Of a DNA stretch of 42,817 bases, positions 30,374 through 39,639 are shown piece after piece (position 1 is the first letter of the stretch; every line of letters begins with the position of its first letter). This DNA comes from Hysterium pulicare CBS 123377 (lineage: Eukaryota > Ascomycota > Dothideomycetes > Hysteriales > Hysteriaceae): assembly GCA_000467715.1 (NCBI GenBank), contig AJFK01000926.1, positions 1 to 42,817 of the forward strand. The letters run 5' to 3'. Position numbers and translations under genes: made by a program. The notes beneath the pieces are model-generated. The model did not search any database. It was given only the letters and a program-made list of their open reading frames with translations, and was not told the DNA's origin.

Positions 30374-30805
30374 TCAAACATCTCCTGTATGTGAGTGCTG
30401 GGAAAACAGCTCGTTCATGCGAGCCATTTGCAAGGTGTGGGCGGGTGCCAGATGAGACGGACAATCGACGCCAATGACGTCGACCCACTTGATATGATTG
30501 ATTTTGGTGACCGTCTTCCATTCTTCTTCAACTTGCTGGCACGCCCTTGCCAACATGTACAGTAATGCCAACCGGAGGGTATAATTCTGTGTTAAAGCCG
30601 CGTATATCTTCCCCATCGTTATGCGAGCTTTGACCGGTTTGGAAAAGTACAGAACCGGCTTCAGAGATGTCGAAGAAGGCCCGATCTCGAGGAAATACGT
30701 ACACTCGATGTTGAGCGAGTTTCCTATGGGGTTTTGTATGGGTATGGCATATTTCGGTGCGGAACCTTGAGGTCGCTGATTTAGCGGTGCCACACTAGGC
30801 AACAA
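30374..30805 (-). CDS. Hypothetical coding sequence, divergent from the kinase-like gene, about 140 aa
   Basis: An open minus frame with protein-like composition (ECTYFLEIGPSSTSLKPVLY, AALTQNYTLRLALLYMLARA, INHIKWVDVIGVDCPSHLAP). The first in-frame ATG is at about 30618, giving 81 residues. Sequence upstream of it in the same frame is equally protein-like, so the 5' part is probably truncated or a start exon is missed. No family recognised. It is about 170 bp from the start of the kinase-like gene, arranged head to head. Confidence 0.35.
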   Translation of the reverse strand: MLPSVAPLNQRPQGSAPKYAIPIQNPIGNSLNIECTYFLEIGPSSTSLKPVLYFSKPVKARITMGKIYAALTQNYTLRLALLYMLARACQQVEEEWKTVTKINHIKWVDVIGVDCPSHLAPAHTLQMARMNELFSQHSHTGDV

Positions 30806-30971
30806 CGAGCTGCTTCGTGCTGCACGGGGCCTGACACGCCTAAATCACTAACCCGGCCCGTGCCATGATTCACTTTCACTTCAGTACCTCAATCTCTGCC
30901 TATGCGGATTTTGTACTGCGCATCAACAAAACAGTACCTCCGCGAACACTGTTGTACCAACAATAACCACC

Positions 30972-32038
30972 ATGTCTGAGACGATCGAGGACGGTCAAGA
31001 CGCTCCACTATCGACAGATTCATCAGAGCCTGGTTCACAAGCACATAAAAGCAGCTCGTCATCTGATAGCGACCTCCCAGGTTTTGAAGGTCAAACTATC
31101 ACTTTCGGAGATGGCTCGCGATGGAAGCTCACGGAACCATTGTCGTCCCCGAACCTGCATTGCTACGGGCCCCCTTATGAAGCTACGACTGTCTACAAAT
31201 GCGTTTGTCTGGAAGATCCGACCAACTCTTACGGAGGGAACATTGAAGCGGTAGTCAAGATCAAATCGCAGTAAGTATACCGCAACCGCATGATACAACA
31301 ACGAACTCAAACCATCAGGATCATGGGAACCGAGGACGAGATACATCACCTACGAGAATTCGTTCGAAGGCGGGAAGATAACCTGAAAGAGTTTCCAGAG
31401 CCAGAGTCCGTGGATGCCGTGGAGCGAGCAGAGGAGTGCCTGTACGTCGCAATGAATCCCACAAATAAGCCAAATTTGGTTACTTTGAACGAGATCCAAG
31501 CCCTTGAACGCTTCAAAGTCGCGAAATGCCCTAGTGCTCCTTGGCTGCTTAATATGCTCCAAACGAACGTGCACCATAGAACGCACTGGTACGAAATGCC
31601 AGGTGGCTATGTTGTATACATTTTGATGACGAAGCTGCCTGGCAGAACTATCAAACCTGATCAGTTCTGGGACTTGCCGCGAGAAACACGGGATGACATT
31701 CGTGAGGCTTTCAAGACCGCACTTGTGTAAGTTAAGCTACCATAAAACATTTCCGAGTGCGATGTTAACCAATGAGTAGTTCTATTTGGGAATGCGGTAT
31801 TCTTCCCCTTGATAAAGCATTACGAAACATGCTTTGGGACGAACACGGGCGGAAGTGGTATGTACGGTCCTGTTCAACCTGTAGCGCATATCTAACCTCT
31901 TATTCCAGTTACATTGTTGACTTTGAGACATTTATTGAGTTAGAGGTGGATTATGCATTCTCGGATGATCAGTTTTGCTACTGGAACCTGGTTGGTCGTA
32001 AGTATCTTGACACCGGAGAACCTATCTATGTCTGGTAG
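30972..32038 (+). CDS. Kinase-like (PKc/APH-fold) protein, four exons, 305 aa
   Basis: Exons 30972-31270, 31319-31726, 31777-31857 and 31909-32038. Introns are 48, 50 and 51 bp, all with GTAAGT or GTATGT donors and AG acceptors, and phases agree. The start context is ACCACCATG. The N-terminus (about 35 residues) is Ser-rich and disordered. The protein then matches the fungal kinase-like families related to aminoglycoside/choline phosphotransferases. It shows a beta-3 lysine candidate (AVVKIK), a hinge-like VVYILMTKLPGRTI, a catalytic-loop equivalent PLDKALRNMLWD with Asp and Asn, and the metal-binding site IVDFE, where Glu replaces the Gly of a DFG. It would phosphorylate a small molecule or be a pseudokinase; the substrate is unknown. 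A GTAAGT at about 32000 could start a further intron and alter the last dozen residues. Appears intact. Confidence 0.7.
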
Positions 32039-32402
32039 CTACGGCTCTGCTGCTTGCGAGCGGAAGAGCATGCTTTTATTCCATGTCTGCTATGAGCCCT
32101 GCTCCACTTTGAATCTCTTTTTGTTCGTGTAATAAATTCCAAGCCTCAAACGTCATCCAAGTCATTTCAATGAAAGTACAATCCATATCTTCCTCTGAAT
32201 ACGCCAAGATAGTGTCTGTTGAGACAAAGGAGAGACAAGAATAAGAAGGACCGAGAGAGTCCAAGGCATATCACGCCATCCTTAAATTACCATTCCGGCA
32301 TCCATCGATCTCAACTGCGTAGCTTTTTGTGAACTTTACACCATCGTAAGCACCTCACACAAATCTTCCGTCATCACTCTGCTGCAAACAACAGCCTTGT
32401 GC
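32039..32402. other. Gap between convergent genes
   Basis: Shared 3' flank of the kinase-like gene (+) and the acidic-tail gene (-). A 62-codon minus frame (32076-32264; EEDMDCTFIEMTWMTFEAWN) is open but isolated. Confidence 0.45.
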
Positions 32403-33239
32403 CTAAAGTTTGCGCTTCTTGGTTGGAGTAACCCAGGCCTTCCCTCCTCCTCCTTCTTCTTCGTCATCCTCATCACCCTCATCACCCTCGTCGTCTGCTT
32501 CGTTTCCGTCTTCTTTTTCATACTCATTCCGATTTCGCTTGAGCCAACCGAATGGACGTTGGATAGCTCGATGGGCTCGAATCAAGAATGGCCTCGCAGA
32601 AGAGGATGCAAGATCGCTCACATCGGAATCGGGAATGGCGATAATGGCCGGGCCCTGCCAACCTTCCTCTATTGCCGGCTGAAGAACACCATCGCGCCAC
32701 TTTTCGATTCGAGAAAGCTTGTCCAGTTTTTCCCAGGGGTTGAAAAAGCGAGGGCTGATACGCTCGCGGTGTTCCAACTCACGTAGAAACGAGTGAACGT
32801 GTCGCCCGACTAGTTCATCGAGGTTTCGGTTCGATAGTCTGATGAGGACGTGAGGGACTGCGTAACAATTAGCATATTCCCATGGTAATTGAACAACTCA
32901 AGGAGCGCATGCAGATCTTGTCGAGCGGGGAAGTACAGCTTAGGCTAGGTAGATTGGCTTTGGGATAGTGATATCAAGCCAAAAAAGAAATATCAACATT
33001 ACAGGAACGTAGTTTCTTTGTCGTCTCCATCTGAACGGCGGTTCGCCTAGCAACTGTAGGTAGTTGCGGCGGCGTTCATGCAAGGAAACGGTCGATGGAT
33101 GGCGATATGCCGTGATGACAGCGATAGTAGTGTCGACTGTAGTGGATGAAGTATGTGATGTTGACACGACCCTTGTTGCGAGACGGGGACGGTGAGATTT
33201 GAGAAATTGCACCGTGAAGGCATCTATATACCACGACAC
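32403..33239 (-). CDS. Multi-exon gene for a protein with acidic tail and terminal NLS-like motif
   Basis: The last exon, about 32896-32403, is well supported. It opens just after an AG in the minus strand and reads LPWEYANCYAVPHVLIRLSN, then a charged helical part (RFFNPWEKLDKLSRIEKWRD), then GWLKRNRNEYEKEDG, an Asp/Glu/Gly run and the terminus TPTKKRKL, which resembles an SV40-type nuclear localisation signal. Upstream, a minus frame to 33239 (HERRRNYLQLLGEPPFRWRR) probably supplies exon 1, with a GTAATG donor near 33009, but the exact junctions are uncertain. A possible middle exon (LYFPARQDLHALLELFNYHG) needs a frame change to be used. A nuclear protein is a reasonable inference; the family is unknown. 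Confidence 0.5.
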
Positions 33240-35641
33240 GATTTCCAGGCATGCATCTCATGCGGTCGGTATAAGACATGTCTCTTTACGTGGTCATGAT
33301 GTTTCAATGAATGGCTCTGGCGGTCTGCATCTAACCGACCGCTCCAAGCTTGGTTTCTTCTCGCTGCCCCACGCCCCTATTGGTCAATACGAACGCCTTC
33401 TTCAGCAACTGGCGAATGTTTCTGATATCGCGTTGGGATCTCATGAGGCAAGATGCCGAAGCGCAAGGGAAATGTGAGAGTATACGCATCGTCAGCCACG
33501 GGATCATGCACACCTCCGCCAATTTGTGCCTCCATCCCCAGAAATTCCGCAGAACGTCTCACTCGGAAATTCCTCTTTCCGGGGCCACTCGTCCACTCTT
33601 GGGGGACCAGAGCTTGCATCATACAGCGAAAGGGATTTCAAGAACACTTCGTCGAGCTCCGAGGCACCAAGGAGGGCAAGCTATTAATGAATCAACTGTA
33701 AACGCCGGTGCGTGGATGGCCGAGTACGTAAGAAGAAAAATGTCAGGGACACGTAGAGGTGTTGGGTATGCAGTGAAGTGGAATCAGGGTTGTGTTGCTT
33801 GTATCTGGAGATGCGGCTAGCTCGGCGCGCTTTGGAGAAGGAGCTTGATGGATGGCCGCGACTTAATGACTAACAGCTGGGGCACGGTTTATTCCGACTT
33901 GAAACGAAATGGATACGGAGATAGTTGCGGAGCCTTAGCTACCAGATAGCATACATGCGTGATGTGGATATTGAGAGAAGCGCTCTGGGCTGTAGCATCA
34001 CCGAAGCGAAGAGGCGTGGCCTTGGCATGCATCTTCCAAGGCTCGTAACGCAGCCGGGGCTCCGCATCTTTCTCCCCGTCTCTAACATGCGTCGCATCAG
34101 CTTCTCTGACCAAGCTCTAGGCCACCAACGAAGATGCCAATTGCGATGAGAAGACGCTGGACCCCCTTCCGACTATACGCAATTCATCCAGCTATATCAC
34201 TACTGCTGGTAAACCCAACAAGGTGAATACCAGGTTGCCCTTCAATTGCGCTAACAATACCTCTGTCCAAGTCTTCTCGCTGAGCATCTTGCCGCCAAAG
34301 CATATCCACCATCCTTCACGCACCAAGCCAGCATCCTCGCTTTTGCCTCTCACCAAGCAAAACCTTGCCACACTTGATCCAGTCATGGCAAAGACCTTGA
34401 ATTCCAGCGACGATCCGACCACACCAAACCCTCCGATGTCAACGTCAAAGACCAAGCGCGAAAACTCGCCGCCCACGACATTTACACTCTCAGAGCTATC
34501 ATGGGGGCTCTTTCTCCTGCTCTTGAACCGTCATCCGAGATATCCTCAATAAACCTCGTGTTTCGACAGAGGAGCCGACAATGCATGAAAGCTGCGAGAA
34601 AGCGACCGATAGTACGATTATGTCTGGACCATCAACACAAATGCTCTGGACAATAAGTACTAGGCCCCAGTTTTTGGATAGGAGGAGGAAGTGATATGGT
34701 ATTACAACCCCATTTACTGGGAAGCATAAGATCCGGTGCTGCGCTCATACTATATACAATCTGGACTGAGGCCTGAGCATCCAAGGCTGTTCAGATTAAC
34801 AAAGGGAAACAAGACACGTAATGAAAGGTCAGTAAGCGATATTGCAACATCTTACTCGATCCATCTGGTTTGAATAGACCACTTCCTGGCACCTGGGTCT
34901 CCTCATCATAATCACACATGCCATCGACCTTCAAACCCTACAGATGTTCAAAGCATTCACCCTCTCGTTGTTACCATCGTTCCTCGACTAAAATCTACTA
35001 GCAAAAAGGTTCCCACAGCGTCCCGGCATTGCGCCCGGACAATGATATAGCGTCATTAGCACTATGCCTTTCACGCCTCCATACGTCCCCGTCCCTCCGT
35101 CCCTCCGTCTATACCCTCCGTCCCTCTGCCTCTCCACCCTACGCCCTACGTCTCTAAACGTGGCAGCAATGCATCGGCCCGTTCTTGTGCCGCAAGCATC
35201 AAATTGCGTACTATGTGGCGAGCAGGATCGAAGGAACGACACCAACGCGAGAGCATATATAGAAGACCAAGAGATTGCCCTAAAAATAGCCGCGCCTGTG
35301 ATAAGCTGAGTAGCTCGTATACAATATGATTACTAGAAGAAGAAAAAAACCCTCTCAAACGACTACGCGCTGAGAGGCTTGTGACCATTCGGCGTGTGCT
35401 TCCGGGCTAGTGTGGGCGCCTAGACTGTTGATGGGTTTTGCGATGCGCCCTGAACACAACTCCCTTCCTGCGCGATACCTACTGTATGCGTTCGCCTCTT
35501 ACTTAATCACAGGTTGGAACAAGCGTCCATCCGCGTCCTGGTCGCAGTCACAATGAAATGCAAAGTAGATGCGCAGGCTCCGTAATCCCTTCTGATGTAG
35601 CTTCAGAATTTGTTGACGCGTAAGTCGACGTTTGGGGGCGC
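33240..35641. other. Gap: two possible small ORFs, no confident gene
   Basis: Plus 33453-33701 (82 codons, ATG preceded in frame by TGA; PKRKGNVRVYASSATGSC) is the best candidate. It overlaps longer but poorer frames on both strands. Plus 34223-34552 is Ser/Pro/Thr-rich, with a second overlapping frame that reads equally well. 35070-35140 is a CCGTCCCTC-type pyrimidine low-complexity run. Nothing else seen. Confidence 0.35.
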
Positions 35642-36175
35642 ATGAACCCCTGGAATGCATTGCCTTCCGAATCTCTCATTTCACTCAAGCCACGGATGCA
35701 GAAATACTTCCCCAACAGATGTGCAATGTTGCACAGACCGGTTTGGAGTTGATGGGTATGAACGGCGAGTAAGTTGGTCGACTGATATACTCACTAGTAT
35801 CATTCTGAAGCTGCTGAACAGACACAGCGCCTTAAAAGAAAGTTCTCCACATCAGCCACAGCAGCCGCAAGTATTCATTGAGCTTTCTCATGTCTACGAA
35901 AGTTGGCCTCAGCTTGACCAGCGTCTTGCTGAGCAACACGTTGAACAGGAACTGAACATTGTGAATGGCGCAAGCGATCGGAGTGCGCAAATAAAGGAAT
36001 TCGAAGTCCACCGATGCTGGGATCTCGGCTGCAATAGTCATCGGTTCGCTTCCAAGAGCAATCTCAGACGTCACCAACGAGAGAAACCTGACTTGAGAGC
36101 GGAACGTCGCTGTCCCCGTTGCGGTGCGATTTTCAGCCGGAGCGCGGCGAAGAATCAGCACAATTTTGACCTCGT
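35642..36175 (+). pseudogene. C2H2 zinc-finger protein fragment
   Basis: The frame ends in two degenerate C2H2 fingers: HRCWDLGCNSHRFASKSNLR...RRHQREK (C-x4-C, F, L and first His present, second His lost, Pro in its place) and RRCPRCGAIFSRSAAKNQHN. Upstream a 53-bp intron (35769-35821; GTAAGT, CTGAAC, ACAG) joins GLELMGMNGE to HSALKESSPH in frame. Further upstream an ATG at 35642 (MNPWNALPSES) needs a frameshift to connect. Fungal proteins with such fingers are usually transcription factors. It lies next to a P450, exporter and PKS, so it may once have been a cluster regulator; that is inference. It stops abruptly at the P450 fragment. Confidence 0.5.
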
Positions 36176-37627
36176 CCGACGCGAAGAAGTGACCCGGACA
36201 GGCAAATTGGCCATGACCGAAACCCGTGTGCGAAGGCGTGGTCATTACGGTCTGATGAGCCTTTTCCTCGCCAAGCTGCTCTCGCAAGTGCATAAACCTT
36301 ACTGCATCGAACTCGTCGGGATCCGTGGAATTCGCTGGGTCGCGAGTCCTTTTGTTGCTGGCCATTAGACGTGCGCCTGCGGGAAGTACGGTACCGTCGG
36401 AAAACGTGACGGGCTCCTTTGCGATGCGGTACATGGTCGCTCCAAGAAAATCAGCATTGGTCTTATCCATCGAAAGCTTCGTTGGTGAATACTGGGGAAA
36501 ACCTTACTGTCTAAAGCCGGATTGAGTCTCAAAGTCTCCTTGCGGAAGCTGTCCATCAGCTTCATCTTGTATATTGAGCTACTACTCCAGCCTTCTTCCC
36601 GAAGGATACCTATGACCTCTTTGCGCAACGCTTGAACGGCCACTTCTGGCAGGTCGCACAGCTTCACGATGCAATTTTCTCAGAGTGTCAGACGTAGAGT
36701 GGATGGCGACAATGAAAAGAAAAAGCTATGCAGCGACATAGTCCACCTGCTCGTTGGGTGAGGTAACCATCTCTACTAGCCAACCCACAACATTGGTCAC
36801 CTTGAGTGGCTTGTTTCCTCCTCGAATCATGGTGATAGCCTGTTCGCGTCTCCTTTCGATCTCAGGTGCGAGGATTTGACGTGCCTGGCGCACATCGTTC
36901 CTTGTGGCCTTGCACACAGGCATCCACCATTGTTTGAAAGGGCGAAGCAGAGGGTTGCACCGCTAGCAGAGCACGCAAAGCCGTAAACGCATGGACAGTG
37001 TAGTCCTTCGCAACGCGAAGCCAGTTCTCGTCGTGACAGATGAGCTCGCCCTGAAACGCTCGCGCGGACAGTTTCGCAACGATGTCCAAGACATGCTGCT
37101 TCATATGATGATTTCGTCACCGACGATTTTCGCTAAAGATGGCGCGAAGGGTATCATGCGTTTCTTGAACGAGATCACCCATGATCAAAGGGAGGTTCTG
37201 CGTAAATTTGCCAAGGATCACGTCTTGCATGATTCTTTGCGAGCGCGCCACTTCTTTGATGCCTTCGAATCCGGGATATGTGATGAAAAAATCTTTCGCC
37301 AGTGATTCTGTCGATCGGAGGTCTTGATGGTTCCGCAACTCGTCGGCGAACCGATTTGGGATCACGATCCTGTACCCGGAGCCTGTAAGGACCTGAAAAC
37401 AGCTAGAGCACTCTCGGAGGCCTTTAACAAGCACAGCACGGCCATTTTGCACCCATGCGAGAGAGCCTTTGAGCTGGTCGTTGTCTGAGGTTGTTAAAGG
37501 GAATCCTGCAGGAGGACGCTCTGCTGATAACGCAGCCCAGGCGATCGCAAGTATCACGGCACTCAACATTGAAGAGACGATCAGGTGTGCGGACAAGCGC
37601 AGCTTGCGTGAGTTGAAAGGTTTCCAT
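36155..37627 (-). pseudogene. Fossil of a fungal cytochrome P450 monooxygenase
   Basis: The N-terminal frame (37596-37117) has a membrane anchor (SSMLSAVILAIAWAALS), then NGRAVLVKG, GYRIVIPNRFADELRN and KFTQNLPLIMGDLVQETHD. Next come NWLRVAKDYTVHAF (about 37020) and ARQILAPEIERRREQAI (36890). The I-helix region VDYVAA is broken by a TAG at 36726-36728 and then reads VAIHSTSDTL. After a one-base shift come CDLPEVAVQALRKEVIG and KETLRLNP (the ExxR motif, about 36530). A frame change leads to EPVTFSDGTVLPAG and the heme loop FGHGQFACPG (about 36220-36190), where the usual His or Arg two before Cys is Phe. The last readable residues, DEVKIVLI, coincide with the end of the zinc-finger fragment. 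Living relatives are ER-anchored hydroxylases of secondary metabolism. As written it is dead. Confidence 0.85.
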
Positions 37628-37814
37628 TGTAATGATCAGATGCTGCGAAACTCCAAGTGTTCAAGAAACATCAAGCTGAGCTTTCCGTGTCTTCTAGCCT
37701 CTCCCGAAGCGCTGTGATCATGGTGCTGGCCAACGGCCTGGGATGTCGTTCTGCATAGAAGCGCTGGGACTGCAGTGTGACGTGTCCAGGACTGTAGGAT
37801 TGCAGGATTAAAGG

Positions 37815-39103
37815 AACGCAAATCGACATCTTTCTGAGCCTTGTGCTTGCAGTCCTTATTGTATCCTTAGACTCTACAATCATCGCCCCAGCCATACCGC
37901 GAATCACGGACGAATTGTCATCATTGAACCAGGCAGGCTGGTACGCATCATCATTCTACATCACCCGAGCAGGCTTGCAGGTCATGTGGGGCCAAGCATA
38001 CACCTTATTCTCTCTCAAATGGACCTTTCTCCTTGCCACCAAAACAAGCCCCGACCATCATAGGTGTCCTGGGAGCCAATTACGGCATAGTATTTGTCGC
38101 CGGGCCGCTCATAGGAGGAGCATTTACACAGTACGCGACCTGGGTTGGTGCTTCTTTATCAACCTTCCCTTGGGCGGGTTGAGCGCCGGAGTCATCGCGC
38201 TTTTGTTTGTCCCACATCCGCGTCCACCAAGGCTCTCGTCGGATGCCATCGTGCCAATACAGCTCGCTCTGTCACAGAAGATCCTCTCACTGGATATCTC
38301 CAATGCCCTGATCTCTGTCGCTGCCGTTACCGTCTTCACTTTTGCGTTGCAAACTGGTGGGGTGTCCAAGTCTTGGGCAGATGGAGTTGTGATCGGCTCA
38401 CTCGTCGCAGCCGGCGTTCTGCCTTGTCTCTTCATGGTAAATGAATGGTGGGCAGCGGAGAGAGCGATGATGGTGCCTCGACTGCTCAAGTACAAGGCCT
38501 TAATCCTGATGTCGCTTTTTACCTTCTTCGGCGCAGCGACCTTCTACCTGGTGCCGCACTACATTGCGATTTACTTTCAGTCCATCGATGGTGTCTCGGC
38601 ATCGGACTCAGGCATTGCTACGGCAAAAGTGAGTGGGAGCACTTGGCATTACGCAGGCTTTTTGGTCCTGGGCTCCATCTTGACTACGGTCGGCTCGGGA
38701 TTACTAGTAAGACTTGGCCTGAGCAGCCCAAGTAGGAAATGGATTGGATACCAGGTCATGATCGGAATCGACTCCCGAATGGTCATCCAGTTGCCGGTCC
38801 TGCTGGCACAGGAAACGGTAAGCAAAGCAGACACATCGAAAGCGACTGCCATCATTCTGTACCTCCAGTCCATGAGTGCAGCCATCTTCATCGCCGTTGT
38901 ACAGGCTATGTTCGATAACAGCATTATCATACAAGTTTGAAGAACAGACGTCACTCGCAACTGGCGCAACCGGGCTACGATCTATGTTTAAGGGCCCTCG
39001 TTCGCAAATGATTCTTCCTATCTATCTGAAGGGCACCTGGATGGTCTATTACCTGGCCATAGCATGCGGAGGGGCATCGTTCGTGTTTGCCTGTGTAGCG
39101 TAA
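37815..39103 (+). pseudogene. Fossil of a DHA2-type (14-span) MFS exporter
   Basis: The plus frame 37843-38940 opens with LVLAVLIVSLDSTIIAPAIP RITDEL-type TM1 (motif D1) and NQAGWYASSFYI (TM2), then loses the next spans by deletion near 38040. The antiporter motif C, VAGPLIGGAFTQYATW (about 38090-38135), lies in another frame. One missing base returns the sequence to the main frame at WCFFINLPLGGLSAG. The rest follows (FTFALQTGGVSKSWADG, AATFYLVPHYIAIYFQS) until a further frame change near 38935 into FEEQTSLATGATGLRSMF and a last span ending at 39103. The family exports toxins and metabolites by proton antiport. Position between the P450 and the PKS suggests it once served that cluster. Confidence 0.8.
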
Positions 39104-39273
39104 TGACACCTTGCCTGAGTAACTCAACAACCTCGTTCAACAAGTATGTCATCTCATGAGGTCGCTGCCTGGCGTAGCTCTGCAGGTCGATGCCGCTGAA
39201 TGTGGCATTGCGAGAGAATACTCGCATAGCCAGGTGACTGTTCTGAATAAGGTCACGTTTGCTTATCTCCCCT

Positions 39274-39571
39274 CATGCCAAGACAAGCTGGGTCGAGGTC
39301 AGACTACGCAAATCAACACTTTTCCAATTTCCTTCCTAAACAGGCAGTGCAGAAGCATTTCTACCCCGCATGCCAAGACAATCGATTTGTACTGCCTATT
39401 TAGGAAGGAAATTGGAAAAGTGTAGATTTGCGTAGTCTGAACTCCTTGCGAATTCTACCCATGACGTCCCATGCCAAGACAATCTGGGTTGAGGTCAGAC
39501 TACGCAAATCAACACTTTTCTAATTTCCTTCCTAAATAGGCAGGACAAAATTAATTCTACCCACGACCTCC
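39274..39571. repeat. Three ~95-101 bp tandem units with the middle 49-bp core inverted
   Basis: Units start at 39274, 39369 and 39470 (each CATGCCAAGACAA); a fourth start, CATGCC, is at 39571. Cores: 39299-39347 (forward), 39392-39440 (reverse complement), 39495-39543 (forward). The forward core begins TCAGACTACGCAAATC and ends CCTAAAYAGGCAG. Copies differ from one another at only one to three positions over 49 bp, so they are young compared with the surrounding fossils. The flanking parts of the units (TTCTACCC) keep their orientation in the middle copy. Adjacent cores can fold into a long hairpin. Confidence 0.85.
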
Positions 39572-39639
39572 ATGCCATCCTTTTTCTCTCATACAATTTA
39601 TACTTCACTTCAACTATCACCATTCATGCTATTCTAGTC

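Noticed and set aside
32397-32786. Plus frame of 129 codons with a hydrophobic start (FFFVILITLITLVV)
   Set aside because: Shadow of the acidic Asp/Glu run of the minus-strand gene: GAY/GAR codons read antisense give Ser, Leu, Ile, Val and Phe.
38124-38495. Minus frame of 123 codons inside the MFS fossil
   Set aside because: The plus strand carries clear MFS motifs on both sides of a frameshift; the minus frame has none.
39274-39571. CRISPR-like array
   Set aside because: Only three units of ~100 bp with an inverted core in a fungal genome; no short identical direct repeats with unique spacers and no cas genes.
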